Program-made: the position numbers and the translations under genes
Shown here: positions 8,854-17,553 of the stretch, piece by piece
How positions within the stretch are numbered: position 1 is the first letter of the stretch
Layout: each line of letters starts with the position of its first letter
The notes under the pieces: generated by a model
Database searches by the model: none
What the model saw: only the letters and a program-made list of their open reading frames with translations
What the model was told of the DNA's origin: nothing
DNA from: Candidatus Saccharimonadota bacterium
Lineage (GTDB): Bacteria; Patescibacteriota; Saccharimonadia; Saccharimonadales; Saccharimonadaceae
Assembly (NCBI GenBank): GCA_017514975.1
Contig: JAFWIF010000032.1
Span: 1 to 52,643, forward strand
Length of the DNA stretch: 52,643 nt
Reading direction: 5' to 3'

Positions 8854-8887
8854 TGATATCTGTTATTGTAGATATTCTTATAACATA
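8824..8887. repeat. Direct repeat copy B: orphan ychF promoter, leader and first codons
   Basis: This is the partner of 7449-7512. Its core is 44/44 identical and the remaining 20 bp match at 14 positions. It holds a ychF start that runs into a stop after ten codons, so it is a remnant left on the far side of fic. Confidence 0.9.
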
Positions 8888-8996
8888 AAAGAAGCTCTTG
8901 TGCTCGGCACATACTGCGCCCTGCAAGAACTTCGATATCTATATTATAATATATTCTATGCTATATTTTTCATATAATAAGAGGAAGAGCGCTCGA

Positions 8997-10157
8997 TTAC
9001 TCTTCTACTTTCTTCTCAGCGCCACTCGCAGCATCACGACAACTCTCCCCCTTAAACGCCTTCTTCAAATCCGCCGTCTTATATTCGTCGCATGACGCCC
9101 CATTCTGCGTTACCGTAAACAAATTCCACTCACTATCCTTATCTTTCCTCCAGAACACCCCCGCCGCATTGTCTACCGCACCAACTAATCTCTGATACTC
9201 CCCTGCACCATTCTCGATATCTTCCGCATCCGCACCAATATAAACCTCGCTAAACTGGCTTTCTTCCATCTTTCCGTAATCTTCATCTTTCTTCAACGCT
9301 TCCGCCAAAGCGTTCACTAGCTCTTTCCTCTCTTCCGAAATCCACGAAATATGCCCACAACTCATATTCCAACTAAACGATTGTCCATCAACGCTACACA
9401 AAATCTCACTCTCTTTATTGAAAAACTCGTCCGGACTTATAAATCCATCTTCCTCTTTCGCATACTCCGTAAAACCTTTTTCTTTCAAACTCTTCTTCAC
9501 GAACGCCCCAATTCCATCTTCCGCCATCGCAATTTGCTCCAATCTCGCATTATCCGCCATTAACCCATACGACCTCTCAAGCGAAGTCCTCACCGCCACG
9601 TCGTCAAACTTATAAACCGGCACCGTCTCATCAAAGGTCTTCGGTATCCAATAATTCAAACCCTTCTTCTCTAAAAACCCACTCAACTCTTCCGAAACCT
9701 CTTTCACGAGCGCCCTCACTTCCGCCCCTGCATCTGCATCAACGATTTTCTTTTGCTCCGCCTCACTAATCGTCGCAACTTCCTTTTCCGTCGCCACTCC
9801 GCTCCCCGAGCCTGCATTATTCATCTTAATCGACCCCGTCATCGCCAAAACTGCCAACGCACCCCCCAATCCCAAAGCCAAAATTCCAAACGCAATCGCC
9901 ATCACCTTAAACGCTCCCCCTTTCGTCTCGACGCTGCTCGCTTGCCCCGCCGCATTCGCCTCCTGATTATTATAGGTAACTCCGCCCCCATATCCGCCCC
10001 CATTCCCAGCAACACCCCCGTTCCCCGCAGCCACATTACCCCCCTGGACCTGAACTCCAGCTTGCGCCGCCCTACCCACGCTTTCCCGCGCCTGTTGCAC
10101 AGTTTCGTGCTTATGCAAAACATCCCATCCTTGCGGATCAAGATTTCTGTCGTCCAT
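8997..10157 (-). CDS. Membrane-anchored protein of unknown function
   Basis: 386 residues. A cytoplasmic Gly/Asn/Ala-rich N-terminus (about 1-80, with GNGG and GGGYGGG runs) is followed by one transmembrane helix (about 84-106) and an extracytoplasmic domain of about 280 residues. The domain has few Cys and motifs such as GLNYWIPKTFDE and VGAVDNAAGVFWRK. This topology, a disordered inner tail plus one helix and an outer domain, recurs in the window at 13784-14623. No family is recognised. Confidence 0.6.
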   Translation of the reverse strand: MDDRNLDPQGWDVLHKHETVQQARESVGRAAQAGVQVQGGNVAAGNGGVAGNGGGYGGGVTYNNQEANAAGQASSVETKGGAFKVMAIAFGILALGLGGALAVLAMTGSIKMNNAGSGSGVATEKEVATISEAEQKKIVDADAGAEVRALVKEVSEELSGFLEKKGLNYWIPKTFDETVPVYKFDDVAVRTSLERSYGLMADNARLEQIAMAEDGIGAFVKKSLKEKGFTEYAKEEDGFISPDEFFNKESEILCSVDGQSFSWNMSCGHISWISEERKELVNALAEALKKDEDYGKMEESQFSEVYIGADAEDIENGAGEYQRLVGAVDNAAGVFWRKDKDSEWNLFTVTQNGASCDEYKTADLKKAFKGESCRDAASGAEKKVEE

Positions 10158-10418
10158 TTTCCTCTCCTTATTCTTATCGCCTACGCCCTAGACGCCAGCA
10201 CTCTCAATTACCCACGCCAAAGCCATAAGCATATCTTCTACTGCCCACATTTTACTATAAGCATTAGAAATTTCGCAAGTAAATTAACTTCACCCCAGCC
10301 CCAAAAAACCATCTCTCTCAAAGCTAAGGCCATAACCCCAGCCCAAAAAACCATCTCGTCCACAACCAACGCCACGAAATCAACCCAAAAATCCGCCTCC
10401 CCCAAAAAGCCCCACCCC
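10158..10418. other. Intergenic region with a promoter for the minus-strand gene
   Basis: No convincing gene. A minus-strand promoter for the 8997-10157 gene is visible: TTGCGA (10278-10273), 18-bp spacer, TAAAAT (10254-10249). The rest is C/A-rich, with an imperfect direct repeat of about 23 bp (CCCCAGCCC plus AAAAAACCATCTC) near 10292 and 10334. Confidence 0.5.
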
Positions 10419-10457
10419 TGTCAAAACTTGACAAAACACCCCTCTCTGTGCTATAAT
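10419..10457 (+). promoter_or_regulatory. Promoter with palindromic operator for the GH13 gene
   Basis: TGTCAA-AAC-TTGACA (10419-10433) is a perfect 6-3-6 palindrome whose right arm is the -35 box. An 18-bp spacer and TATAAT (10452-10457, with TGC in front) follow. The same palindrome, with one arm base changed, overlaps the -35 boxes at 13648-13662 and 34898-34912. Confidence 0.75.
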
Positions 10458-10465
10458 AAAAAGAT

Positions 10466-10512
10466 AGCCTTGAAACCCCGTCAAAAGGCTCCGCTTTTTG
10501 ACATTCTTTTTT
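10466..10512 (+). promoter_or_regulatory. Candidate attenuator in the GH13 leader
   Basis: Two mutually exclusive hairpins can form. One pairs AGCCTT (10466-10471) with AAGGCT (10485-10490). The other pairs GTCAAAAG (10480-10487) with CTTTTTGAC (10494-10502, one bulge) and is followed by a T6 run (10507-10512), like an intrinsic terminator. The first hairpin would block the second, which is the usual logic of transcription attenuation. No known riboswitch or T-box core is seen. Confidence 0.4.
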
Positions 10513-10554
10513 ACAAGTTTTACAAGCTACGCATCTTAAAAGGAGGTGATATGC

Positions 10555-11925
10555 GTGCAAACTACAATAAAAACCAAAACCACAATCAAGACAGGAACCG
10601 AACCCAAAAACCCCAAAACCCCAACAACTCAGAAACCCAAAAAACCCAAACTCCAAAAAACCCTCATCTACCAGCTCTACCCCGCCTCTTGGGGCAGCTT
10701 AAAGGCAATGCAGGATTTTTTGCCGAAAATTAAAGCGCTCGACGTCGATTACGTCTGGCTCAGCCCTATCTTCCCCAGCCCTTGGGTCGACGGCGGCTAC
10801 GACGTCAGTGATTATAGGGCGATTAATCCCCGCTTCGGCACAATGCAAGATTTCGACGCTTTCGTCGCGCAGGCTCACAAGCTCGGCCTCAAGGTCTTGC
10901 TTGACCTCGTCCTCAATCATACCTCAACTGAGCACGAATGGTTCAAAAAGTCGCGCCAAAACGACTCCGAATATAAAGATTACTACCTTTGGTCTCGCTA
11001 CGATCTCCATTGGGACAATCTTTTCAACGGCGGCCGCGCTTTCGAATATTGCGAAGAACGCGAGGAGTATTACCTTCACCTCTTCGACACGACTCAGGCC
11101 GACTTAAACTGGGAAAATCCCGCCGTTATCGCGGAGTTCCAAGAAATCATCGATTTCTGGACAGAAGAACACGCCGTCGACGGCTTCCGCCTCGACGTCT
11201 GCCAGTTTCTCTCAAAAAATCTCCGCCCCGCGATTCTGAAAAAACCGATTACTATCGGACCTGCTGGCTTCCTCAACTATTTCGCAAAACCAGGCGCAGT
11301 CCAAGTTCTCCACCAACTTTTCGACCACCGCAACCTCTTCACCATCGGCGAAGCCGGTTCGCTCTTGCGACGCGACCTCAAAAAATTTACTCAGTCCCAC
11401 GGCGGCCCCCTAACGAAAATCTTCAACACCGCCATTCCCGAATCAATTGACACCATCGCATCATTCAAAGCTACTAAGATCGATCGCAAACGCTTCAGCC
11501 GCCTTTTTAGTCATTTCGAAACCATGGCCGATTACGTCCTCGCCCTCGAGTCACACGACACGCCCCGCTTCACATCGCGCGCCCGTCGCTCCGGCAAAAG
11601 CATCTTAAAATTTATGTTCAATGCCGACGTCCAAGCGATTTGCCTTTATCAGGGCCAAGAGCTCGGTCTCAAAAATCCCAAACTCCCCCTAAAAATCAGC
11701 GCTTTCAACGATCGCCAAACAATTCTCCAGTACGAAAAGGCTCTTCAAAAAGGCGAACACCCCAAATCCGCCCTCGCCCGCCTACGTCCACGCTCCCGCG
11801 ACAACGCTCGCCAGGCCCTAAACCTCGAGGATTACGCCCGCCAAGAGGCGGACCCAAACTCCTGCCTCACTCTCACGAAGCGCCTCATCTCGCAATGGAA
11901 AAACTGTTCATTCTTTGACAACTAA
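10555..11925 (+). CDS. Glycoside hydrolase family 13 (alpha-amylase/alpha-glucosidase type)
   Basis: 456 residues from the GTG at 10555. All four GH13 regions are present: DLVLNHT, GFRLDV with nucleophile Asp214, TIGEAG with acid/base Glu266, and ESHDTPR with Asp335. The NH2-terminal GIYQLYPASW-like start and YDVSDYRAINPRFGT resemble oligo-1,6-glucosidase and related alpha-glucosidases acting on short maltodextrins or trehalose-type sugars. There is no signal peptide; residues 1-30 are a Lys/Thr/Pro low-complexity tail, so it is probably cytoplasmic. A perfect Shine-Dalgarno AAAGGAGGTGAT sits before two starts: GTG 10555 in this frame and ATG 10551 in another frame. Confidence 0.9.
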   Translation: MQTTIKTKTTIKTGTEPKNPKTPTTQKPKKPKLQKTLIYQLYPASWGSLKAMQDFLPKIKALDVDYVWLSPIFPSPWVDGGYDVSDYRAINPRFGTMQDFDAFVAQAHKLGLKVLLDLVLNHTSTEHEWFKKSRQNDSEYKDYYLWSRYDLHWDNLFNGGRAFEYCEEREEYYLHLFDTTQADLNWENPAVIAEFQEIIDFWTEEHAVDGFRLDVCQFLSKNLRPAILKKPITIGPAGFLNYFAKPGAVQVLHQLFDHRNLFTIGEAGSLLRRDLKKFTQSHGGPLTKIFNTAIPESIDTIASFKATKIDRKRFSRLFSHFETMADYVLALESHDTPRFTSRARRSGKSILKFMFNADVQAICLYQGQELGLKNPKLPLKISAFNDRQTILQYEKALQKGEHPKSALARLRPRSRDNARQALNLEDYARQEADPNSCLTLTKRLISQWKNCSFFDN

Positions 11926-11970
11926 CACCCTCTCTCTAAAAATCACCTAAAGCACCACCACCCCTATCCA

Positions 11971-11993
11971 ACCCCTCACTTTGAGGGGTTTTT
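11971..11993 (+). terminator. Intrinsic terminator after the GH13 gene
   Basis: ACCCCTCA (11971-11978), loop CTT, TGAGGGGT (11982-11989), then TTTTC. Confidence 0.9.
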
Positions 11994-12070
11994 CATTCCC
12001 AACACTACTTCGCCATCATCTCAAACCAATATCACCGACAACCCCAATCATCTTAAATAATCCCCCGAGC

Positions 12071-13584
12071 CTAAACTCTCCTTCTCACCCCAATCATCGC
12101 CCCCAGCCCCGCAACCGCTCCCCCAATCACCATAAAGACAGTCGCATAATTCTCGCCTGCCGTCTTAGGATTTTTTACTACAGTCGCCGCTTTTGCGCTA
12201 TAAGTATTCACAAATTCCACCGCACCGCTAGAAACTTTCACCGCATTTGCCTCGTCCTTACCATAGCCCTCTCGCCCTGCACTGCTCTCAACATACGCCC
12301 CTTTGCCGCCTTTCGCGCTCACTAAACCGTTCTCCGTCTTCTCCCACGCGCGCCATATACTCCCGTCATTCGAAACTTCCACGCTCGCCATCCACGTATC
12401 GCCATTCTTCGCCCACTTCACCCCACTTCCGCCAATCGTAAACTCCTCGACCGCATCTTTCGTCTTCGTCACTACCGGCACGCTCCCCGCCAGAGGCGCA
12501 TCATCGGGTGTTAATGCGCCATCGCTATCCCAAGTACCGGACCGACTCGTAAAATTCGGCAAATTCCCATTTTCTAGCACGCCCGAAAGCCTAAACATAC
12601 CCAGAAATCTCCCTACCTCAATCTCGCCATCCATAGTCGGTGATGAGCCCATCTTCTGATACTCGTTCCCGACTCTCCTCAAATCCCACCCTTCAATTGC
12701 CGATGCATCTTCTAACGACGTTGTTCTATTGAACATTTGCTCAGCCATAACGAGATTTGAGACATTCCAACCCCCAATCGGCGCTAAAGTCGTGATCCTG
12801 CGCGCATTTTTAAATATACAAAACATATCAACCACGCTTTGCGTATTCCAATTCGCTAAAGGCGAAAGGTCTGTGTAGCTCATATAGTTTTTCTCGTCAT
12901 CCAAATCCGATCCGCTGCGCACAGTCCCAAACATATAACGCATACCCTTCACGTTCCCTGTATCCCAATTCGCCAAAGGCGAAAGATTGACAAGGCTCGT
13001 GTCATTTGCGAACATTCCGCCCATTACCTCTACGTATGTCGTATTTAGTGCACTTACCCCATCAATATCTGCAAGATTACGCATCCCCCTAAACATATGC
13101 GCAGAGTTGCTATTCATATAGATATTGTCCGCCTCGCTATAATAATAAATCGTACCGTTATCAAACCACATATAGACAGCTAAACCGCTTTCCGCCACGT
13201 TCTCCATCGTCGCCCCTCTCGCTACCGCTTCGTCGTATTTCGCTTTTTCTGCTTTCTTAAATGCATAGATGGTCGTATTAGGGCTTGCGTAATCCGATGC
13301 TCCACTATTTCCCGCCAACGTCTTCATCGCAATCGCTACTTCTAGCCCGGTTTTCAGTGTCGCCGACACCTTCTTTAAGTGTATCTCCGTATCTTCCGAT
13401 CGCACCGCTTCACTATCCCCCGCCCACTTCTTCGTCACCGTAATCCTGCGCGTCGTCGCACCGCTATTTGTTGCCGCCTGCACCGTCGCCATATTTCCCC
13501 CGCCAACCACAAATCCCGCCAAAAGCAGCAACGCTGACGCTAAGAATTTTCTCTTATACCCCCCCCCCGAATTCTATTTCTCAT
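12071..13584 (-). CDS. BspA-like (DUF285) sortase-anchored surface protein, out of frame at a G10 tract
   Basis: The body encodes a signal-peptide core (FLASALLLLAGFVVGGG), a CnaB-like start (RRITVTKKWAG), a DUF285/BspA-type repeat region (ANWDTGNVKGMRYMF, ANWNTQSVVDMF, GGWNVSNLVMAEQMF, EGWDLRR; roughly residues 170-290) and a sorting signal NPKTAG, hydrophobic helix, RRRV. BspA-like proteins are surface adhesins. The only ATG with a good ribosome-binding site (AGGA at 13598-13595) is at 13584, and ten G residues follow the fifth codon. With ten G the frame ends after 14 codons; with 11 or 8 it joins the body perfectly, giving MRNRIRGGGYKRKFLASA. As sequenced the gene is off, unless an internal TTG (13531) is used, or the count is a sequencing error. 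Confidence 0.8.
13559..13568 (-). repeat. Homopolymeric G10 tract (candidate phase-variation switch)
   Basis: Ten consecutive C on the plus strand, G on the coding strand, lie between codon 5 and the signal-peptide core of the surface protein gene. Slipped-strand changes by one base would switch the frame on or off. Confidence 0.75.
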
Positions 13585-13624
13585 TCTCAATTTTTCCTGT
13601 TTCTTTTGACCTTTTCTGTCTCCG

Positions 13625-13662
13625 ACTCTACCACGGCTCCCCCATTTCGTCAATGCTTGACA
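13625..13662 (-). promoter_or_regulatory. Promoter with palindromic operator for the BspA-like gene
   Basis: Read on the minus strand: TGTCAA-GCA-TTGACG (13662-13648), the right arm being the -35 box, a 17-bp spacer and TAGAGT (13630-13625). The 15-bp palindrome is identical to that upstream of the adhesin at 34990. The expected mRNA start is about 34 bases before the ATG at 13584. Confidence 0.7.
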
Positions 13663-13732
13663 TATCCCTGATTTCATATCATACCAACCCCCCAAACTCT
13701 CCTTCGTCGACTGCTACATAAAACACGCCATC

Positions 13733-13757
13733 AAAAAAAGTCGCCCCCCCAAGCGAC
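13733..13757 (-). terminator. Intrinsic terminator of the 13784-14623 gene
   Basis: On the minus strand GTCGC (13757-13753), a G-rich loop, GCGAC (13744-13740), then T7. Confidence 0.85.
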
Positions 13758-13783
13758 CATTTATTCGCAACACTACCAAAAAA

Positions 13784-14623
13784 TTAATACTCGCTATCTA
13801 CTTTCAACTTCTCTAACTCATCCGAACTGAGCGCTTTATTTGTTCCATCTCCAAACACCAACATCGCATCAAATCCATCACCACCATTCGTTTCAATCAC
13901 CGCTTTTACATCCGTATAATCGCCAAAATTCTTAAACAACTTTGCTCTCGCCACATTCGCACTCCCATAATTACCGGGCGCAACAATTAGCCAATGCACT
14001 CTCCCCTGCGAATCCACCAACTGATAATTCCAATATACCCTATTCTGACCATACCCAGCATCATAAATCGCCACAATATCCTCAACGTCTAACTTATAAT
14101 CCGCCTCTACCGTCTTTGCATCCCAGGCAAAATAATCGCCAATATTTTCCACCCTTATTTCATACTTTCCTTTTTCCCCTATCAATTCCGTCGCTCCAAA
14201 GTTCATATTCAAATTTTTAATATGTTCGCCAGCACTAAAACTACCCTCAACTGCCTTAAAATAAACTTCGCCATCTTTCGTAACATAAAACTCCCCTAAA
14301 TCCGTATCTTTCGCAAATCCATTTCTCGTCCCGCTCGCCACTTTCGCCGTCTCACCCCCATCAACCTCATTAACCTCTTCCTCAGCTTCCACACTCGTCG
14401 TCCCCGTACTACTCGTCTTCACGTCTTTCGCCACCAACTTATCATACGCCACATATCCGCCCAACCCCGCCAAACAAAACGCCAACACCGCACAAGCCAC
14501 TTTCAACCCATTCACTCCCCCCTGCTTCGCTCCCGTCCCTTGCGCCCGATTAACGCTCTGCGCTTGACCAACACCTTGCGCCTGTCCAATACCTTGCGCT
14601 TGACTAGCTTGTTCTTGCCCCAT
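13784..14623 (-). CDS. Membrane-anchored protein of unknown function with QAQG repeats
   Basis: 279 residues. The cytoplasmic N-terminus is a degenerate Gln/Ala/Gly repeat (SQAQGIGQAQGVGQAQ, about residues 7-30), followed by one transmembrane helix (about 44-65) and an outer domain of about 200 residues. The Shine-Dalgarno TAGGAGGT is strong. It shares its layout (disordered tail, helix, outer domain) with 8997-10157, but I see no sequence similarity. No family is recognised; an intrinsic terminator follows. Confidence 0.6.
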   Translation of the reverse strand: MGQEQASQAQGIGQAQGVGQAQSVNRAQGTGAKQGGVNGLKVACAVLAFCLAGLGGYVAYDKLVAKDVKTSSTGTTSVEAEEEVNEVDGGETAKVASGTRNGFAKDTDLGEFYVTKDGEVYFKAVEGSFSAGEHIKNLNMNFGATELIGEKGKYEIRVENIGDYFAWDAKTVEADYKLDVEDIVAIYDAGYGQNRVYWNYQLVDSQGRVHWLIVAPGNYGSANVARAKLFKNFGDYTDVKAVIETNGGDGFDAMLVFGDGTNKALSSDELEKLKVDSEY

Positions 14624-14805
14624 TTTTACCTCCTAAACATTTATGCTTATACTGCCCTTATTGTATCACACCAAAAACCTAACCCGCCAACCCACGCTCA
14701 AAATCCCAACACACGCCCCCACAACAACCCCTCCCAAAAAAGCCAAAATCCCCCACGACAACCTAATAAACCGCCCAACTCCCCCTCCGCTAAAACCTCT
14801 ACCCC

Positions 14806-15576
14806 CTACAGCTCACTCCCTCCCCACTCCACGACCGTAAACCCTCTACGCTCTGGCGCCACCTCAAGCTTCTGTTCCACCAATCCTTTCTTCGCCCGCC
14901 CAACTTCCCTCTCAGAAAGCCCTTCAAACACCATTAAAATCCTAATCATCGTCTCTGGTGCTGGCGAAACTATCAGCGCCATCTCTTTCTCAATCTCCTC
15001 AAGACTCAAAAATCTCACATACACATACGGCTCTGCTTCCATCTTCGGAATCCAATAGGTCATGAATTCTTCTTTTTCCTTATAATTTAGTCCCAAAATC
15101 TCTAATTTCTCTTCAAGAAAACTCTCAACCTCATCTTTCGCCACTACAAAGCCTTCTTTAGTTCGTTCTTTCCTTTCACCATGCGCTTCATAATACAATG
15201 CATACAACTCTCGCCCTGTTCCAACTTCCCGCAAATCGCCATTCGGTTTTGCTACTACTTTCCATCCGTCCGCATAATCCGGATAGTCCACTGTAATCTT
15301 TTCCGGACTCCCCAACTTCACCGCAACTTCCATCTCTTTTTCAGGATAAAGATAAATCATCGGTTTTTCTATCTGTCCAGGCGTAGAATGTCGAGGCGCA
15401 GAAGGCGATGGTCGGATACCCCGCATACGCTCCTCACTCATCTTATTCATACAAAAACCAGCTACTACCATCGCAGCGGCAACAGCCAAAAGCACCGCAA
15501 CAATTACATATTTTTTCTTGCCACCTTTGCCACCTTTTCTATCCTTTTCCACTATCTCGCTTTTTTGTCTATCCAT
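14806..15576 (-). CDS. Conserved membrane-anchored protein with IYLYP motif
   Basis: 256 residues: a Lys/Arg-rich inner tail, one transmembrane helix (about 23-43), a short Pro/Ser linker and an outer domain opening with EKPMIYLYPEKEMEVAVKL, then YPDYADGWKVVAKPNGDL and RELYALYYEA. Proteins with this KPxIYLYPE...DGWKV signature occur as uncharacterised proteins in many Gram-positive bacteria; no activity is known to me. The ATG overlaps the stop of thrS (TAATG), so the two are translationally coupled. Confidence 0.65.
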   Translation of the reverse strand: MDRQKSEIVEKDRKGGKGGKKKYVIVAVLLAVAAAMVVAGFCMNKMSEERMRGIRPSPSAPRHSTPGQIEKPMIYLYPEKEMEVAVKLGSPEKITVDYPDYADGWKVVAKPNGDLREVGTGRELYALYYEAHGERKERTKEGFVVAKDEVESFLEEKLEILGLNYKEKEEFMTYWIPKMEAEPYVYVRFLSLEEIEKEMALIVSPAPETMIRILMVFEGLSEREVGRAKKGLVEQKLEVAPERRGFTVVEWGGSEL

Positions 15577-17387
15577 TACCCACCAAACCCTCGCAAATAC
15601 TCCGCCAATTTACCAAGTTCTACCTTTTCCTCACCGCTCCTCGTCCGCACGCTCACCACTCTCTCCTCGGCATCCTTCGGTCCCACGATCAAAACCACGG
15701 GAATTTTCATCTTTGTCGCCTCTCGAATCTTCTTCCCCAAGCTCTCTCCTCTCTCGTCAACCGTAAACCTCACCCCCTCTTGAACAAATTTTTTATTCAA
15801 GTTTTCCGCAGCCCCACTATCCCCTCGCAAACTATACTCTACTCCTTCCAACGCCTCGGTAATCTCCCCCAAGTAATCTTTCACCGTATCGTTAACCGTT
15901 AAAACCCTCACCTGCTCCGGCGCACACCAAAACGGCAACCACCCCGCCGTATGCTCCAAGAAAATACTCATAAACCTCTCTATCGATCCTATCAGCGCAC
16001 AATGCACCATAACTGGCGTCTGCTTCGTTCCGTCCGCCGCCGTATATTCCAATCCAAATCGTCTCGGCAACGCATAGTCAAGCTGCACCGTCGCTAGCTG
16101 CCATTCTCGCCCCAACGCATCAACCGCCATAAAATCCATCTTCGGTCCATACATCGCCGCCTCGCCAATCCCTACTTCATAATCCATCTTAAACTTTTCC
16201 GCCATTTCACGAATCGCCCCCTCCGCCTTCTTCCACATTTCTAGCTCACCAATATAGCCATCACCGTCATCTCTAAACGACAACCTCAGCTTCAGCCCCA
16301 TCTCAACTCGCTTATATAGATCTTTCGCCGACTCTATCAATTCTCCAAAAATCTCCCCAACCTGCTCTTCCGTACAAAAAACGTGCGAATCGTCTTGCGT
16401 AATCGCGCGAACTCGACTCAGGCCTCCCAACTCTCCTTTTCTCTCGTCACGATACACCATCGTCGTCTCTAAATACTTCATCGGCAATTCCTTATACGAT
16501 CTCGGCATACTCGCAAAAATCTGCGCATGATGCGGACAGCTCACCGGTTTAAGCGCCAACTCATCTCCCGACTCCTCTGACACAAACTGCAACATCTCCG
16601 GAAACTTCTCATAATGTCCCGATGTTTTGTACAAATCTATATTCGCGATATGTGGAATACAAACCTTTTGATACCCTTTTGCTAACCGATAGCTTTGCGT
16701 GAAATCATTTAAGCAATCGCGCAAAATCGTTCCCCTCGGCGTAAATAACGGCAATCCTGAACCTACTAACTCTGAAAACGTAAACAAATCCAACTCTTTA
16801 CCCAATTTCCTATGATCACGCGCCTTTGCCTCTTCTTGACGCCGCAAATACTCATCCAACTCTTCCTGCGTCTCGAACGCTACCCCATAAATCCTTGTCA
16901 ACATTTCGCGCTTCTCATCACCCCTCCAATATGCGCCTGCAATCTTCCAAAGCTTAAATGCGCCAACCTGACCCGTATCCTCTACATGCGGCCCTCGACA
17001 TAAATCTTCAAAATTACCCAAAGTATAAAACGAAATCGTCTCGCCTGTCGGCAAATCCTCGATAATTTCGACCTTGTAATTCTGGTTATTCGCGCGCGCC
17101 CACGCTAACGCCTCATCACGCGTTTTTTCACCTCTCGTTATCGGCAACTTCCGCGCCACAATGCCTCGCATTTTTTTCTCAATACGCTTAAAGTCCGCCT
17201 CCGAAACCTTCACATCACCAAAATCAATATCGTAGTAAAAGCCATTATCGATTGCTGGCCCTATCCCAAACTTCACCGCATCCGCACCATATATTTCCTG
17301 CACCGCCGCCGCCATAATATGGCTCAAACTATGCCGCATCTTCTCAACATACGGCGCCTCCTCTTGTTTAAGCATTTCCGCCATCAT
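15576..17387 (-). CDS. thrS: Threonyl-tRNA synthetase lacking the TGS domain
   Basis: About 603 residues. The protein opens almost at once with the editing domain (HSLSHIMAAAV; CRGPHVEDTG), followed by the class II catalytic core: motif 2 region YRDERKGELGGLSRVRAITQDD, zinc-site CPHH, AMYGPKMDF in motif 3 surroundings, and a C-terminal anticodon-binding domain starting near PFWCAPEQVRVL. The N-terminal TGS (N1) domain of ~60 residues found in E. coli ThrRS is missing. The likely start is one of two consecutive ATGs (17387, 17384), not the TTG at 17396, because GGGAG lies just before them. Confidence 0.95.
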   Translation of the reverse strand: MMAEMLKQEEAPYVEKMRHSLSHIMAAAVQEIYGADAVKFGIGPAIDNGFYYDIDFGDVKVSEADFKRIEKKMRGIVARKLPITRGEKTRDEALAWARANNQNYKVEIIEDLPTGETISFYTLGNFEDLCRGPHVEDTGQVGAFKLWKIAGAYWRGDEKREMLTRIYGVAFETQEELDEYLRRQEEAKARDHRKLGKELDLFTFSELVGSGLPLFTPRGTILRDCLNDFTQSYRLAKGYQKVCIPHIANIDLYKTSGHYEKFPEMLQFVSEESGDELALKPVSCPHHAQIFASMPRSYKELPMKYLETTMVYRDERKGELGGLSRVRAITQDDSHVFCTEEQVGEIFGELIESAKDLYKRVEMGLKLRLSFRDDGDGYIGELEMWKKAEGAIREMAEKFKMDYEVGIGEAAMYGPKMDFMAVDALGREWQLATVQLDYALPRRFGLEYTAADGTKQTPVMVHCALIGSIERFMSIFLEHTAGWLPFWCAPEQVRVLTVNDTVKDYLGEITEALEGVEYSLRGDSGAAENLNKKFVQEGVRFTVDERGESLGKKIREATKMKIPVVLIVGPKDAEERVVSVRTRSGEEKVELGKLAEYLRGFGG

Positions 17388-17414
17388 TTCTCCCAATCAT
17401 ATTCTTTTCACTAT

Positions 17415-17443
17415 TTTACCACATCTCTTCTTCGTGGTATAAT
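17415..17443 (+). promoter_or_regulatory. Promoter of the tRNA-Val/tRNA-Ala operon
   Basis: TTTACC (17415-17420), 17-bp spacer, TATAAT (17438-17443). Transcription should begin about 20 bases before tRNA-Val. Confidence 0.65.
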
Positions 17444-17468
17444 ACCATCTGTAGCATTTGCTCACCAA

Positions 17469-17545
17469 GGGTCGCTAGCTCAGCTGGCTAGAGCGTCTCG
17501 TTTACACCGAGAAGGTCGGGGGTTCGAGCCCCTCGCGACCCACCA
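17469..17545 (+). tRNA. tRNA-Val (UAC)
   Basis: Acceptor GGGTCGC pairs with GCGACCC, anticodon stem TCTCG/CGAGA, loop TTTACAC with anticodon TAC, TTCGAGC T loop, discriminator A and encoded CCA. Confidence 0.96.
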
Positions 17546-17553
17546 CGGTCTTT

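Noticed and set aside
10573-10650. NPKT string near the N-terminus of the GH13 protein
   Set aside because: It lies in the low-complexity tail before the catalytic domain, with no hydrophobic helix or basic tail after it, so it is not a sorting signal.
9753-10733. Long plus-strand open frame over 8997-10157 and the GH13 leader
   Set aside because: The first part is antisense to a gene with better coding character, and the translation is Arg/Pro-rich noise; only the part from ATG 10551 is worth attention.
13740-13750. C7 run as a second phase-variation tract
   Set aside because: It lies in the loop of an intrinsic terminator, not in a coding start.
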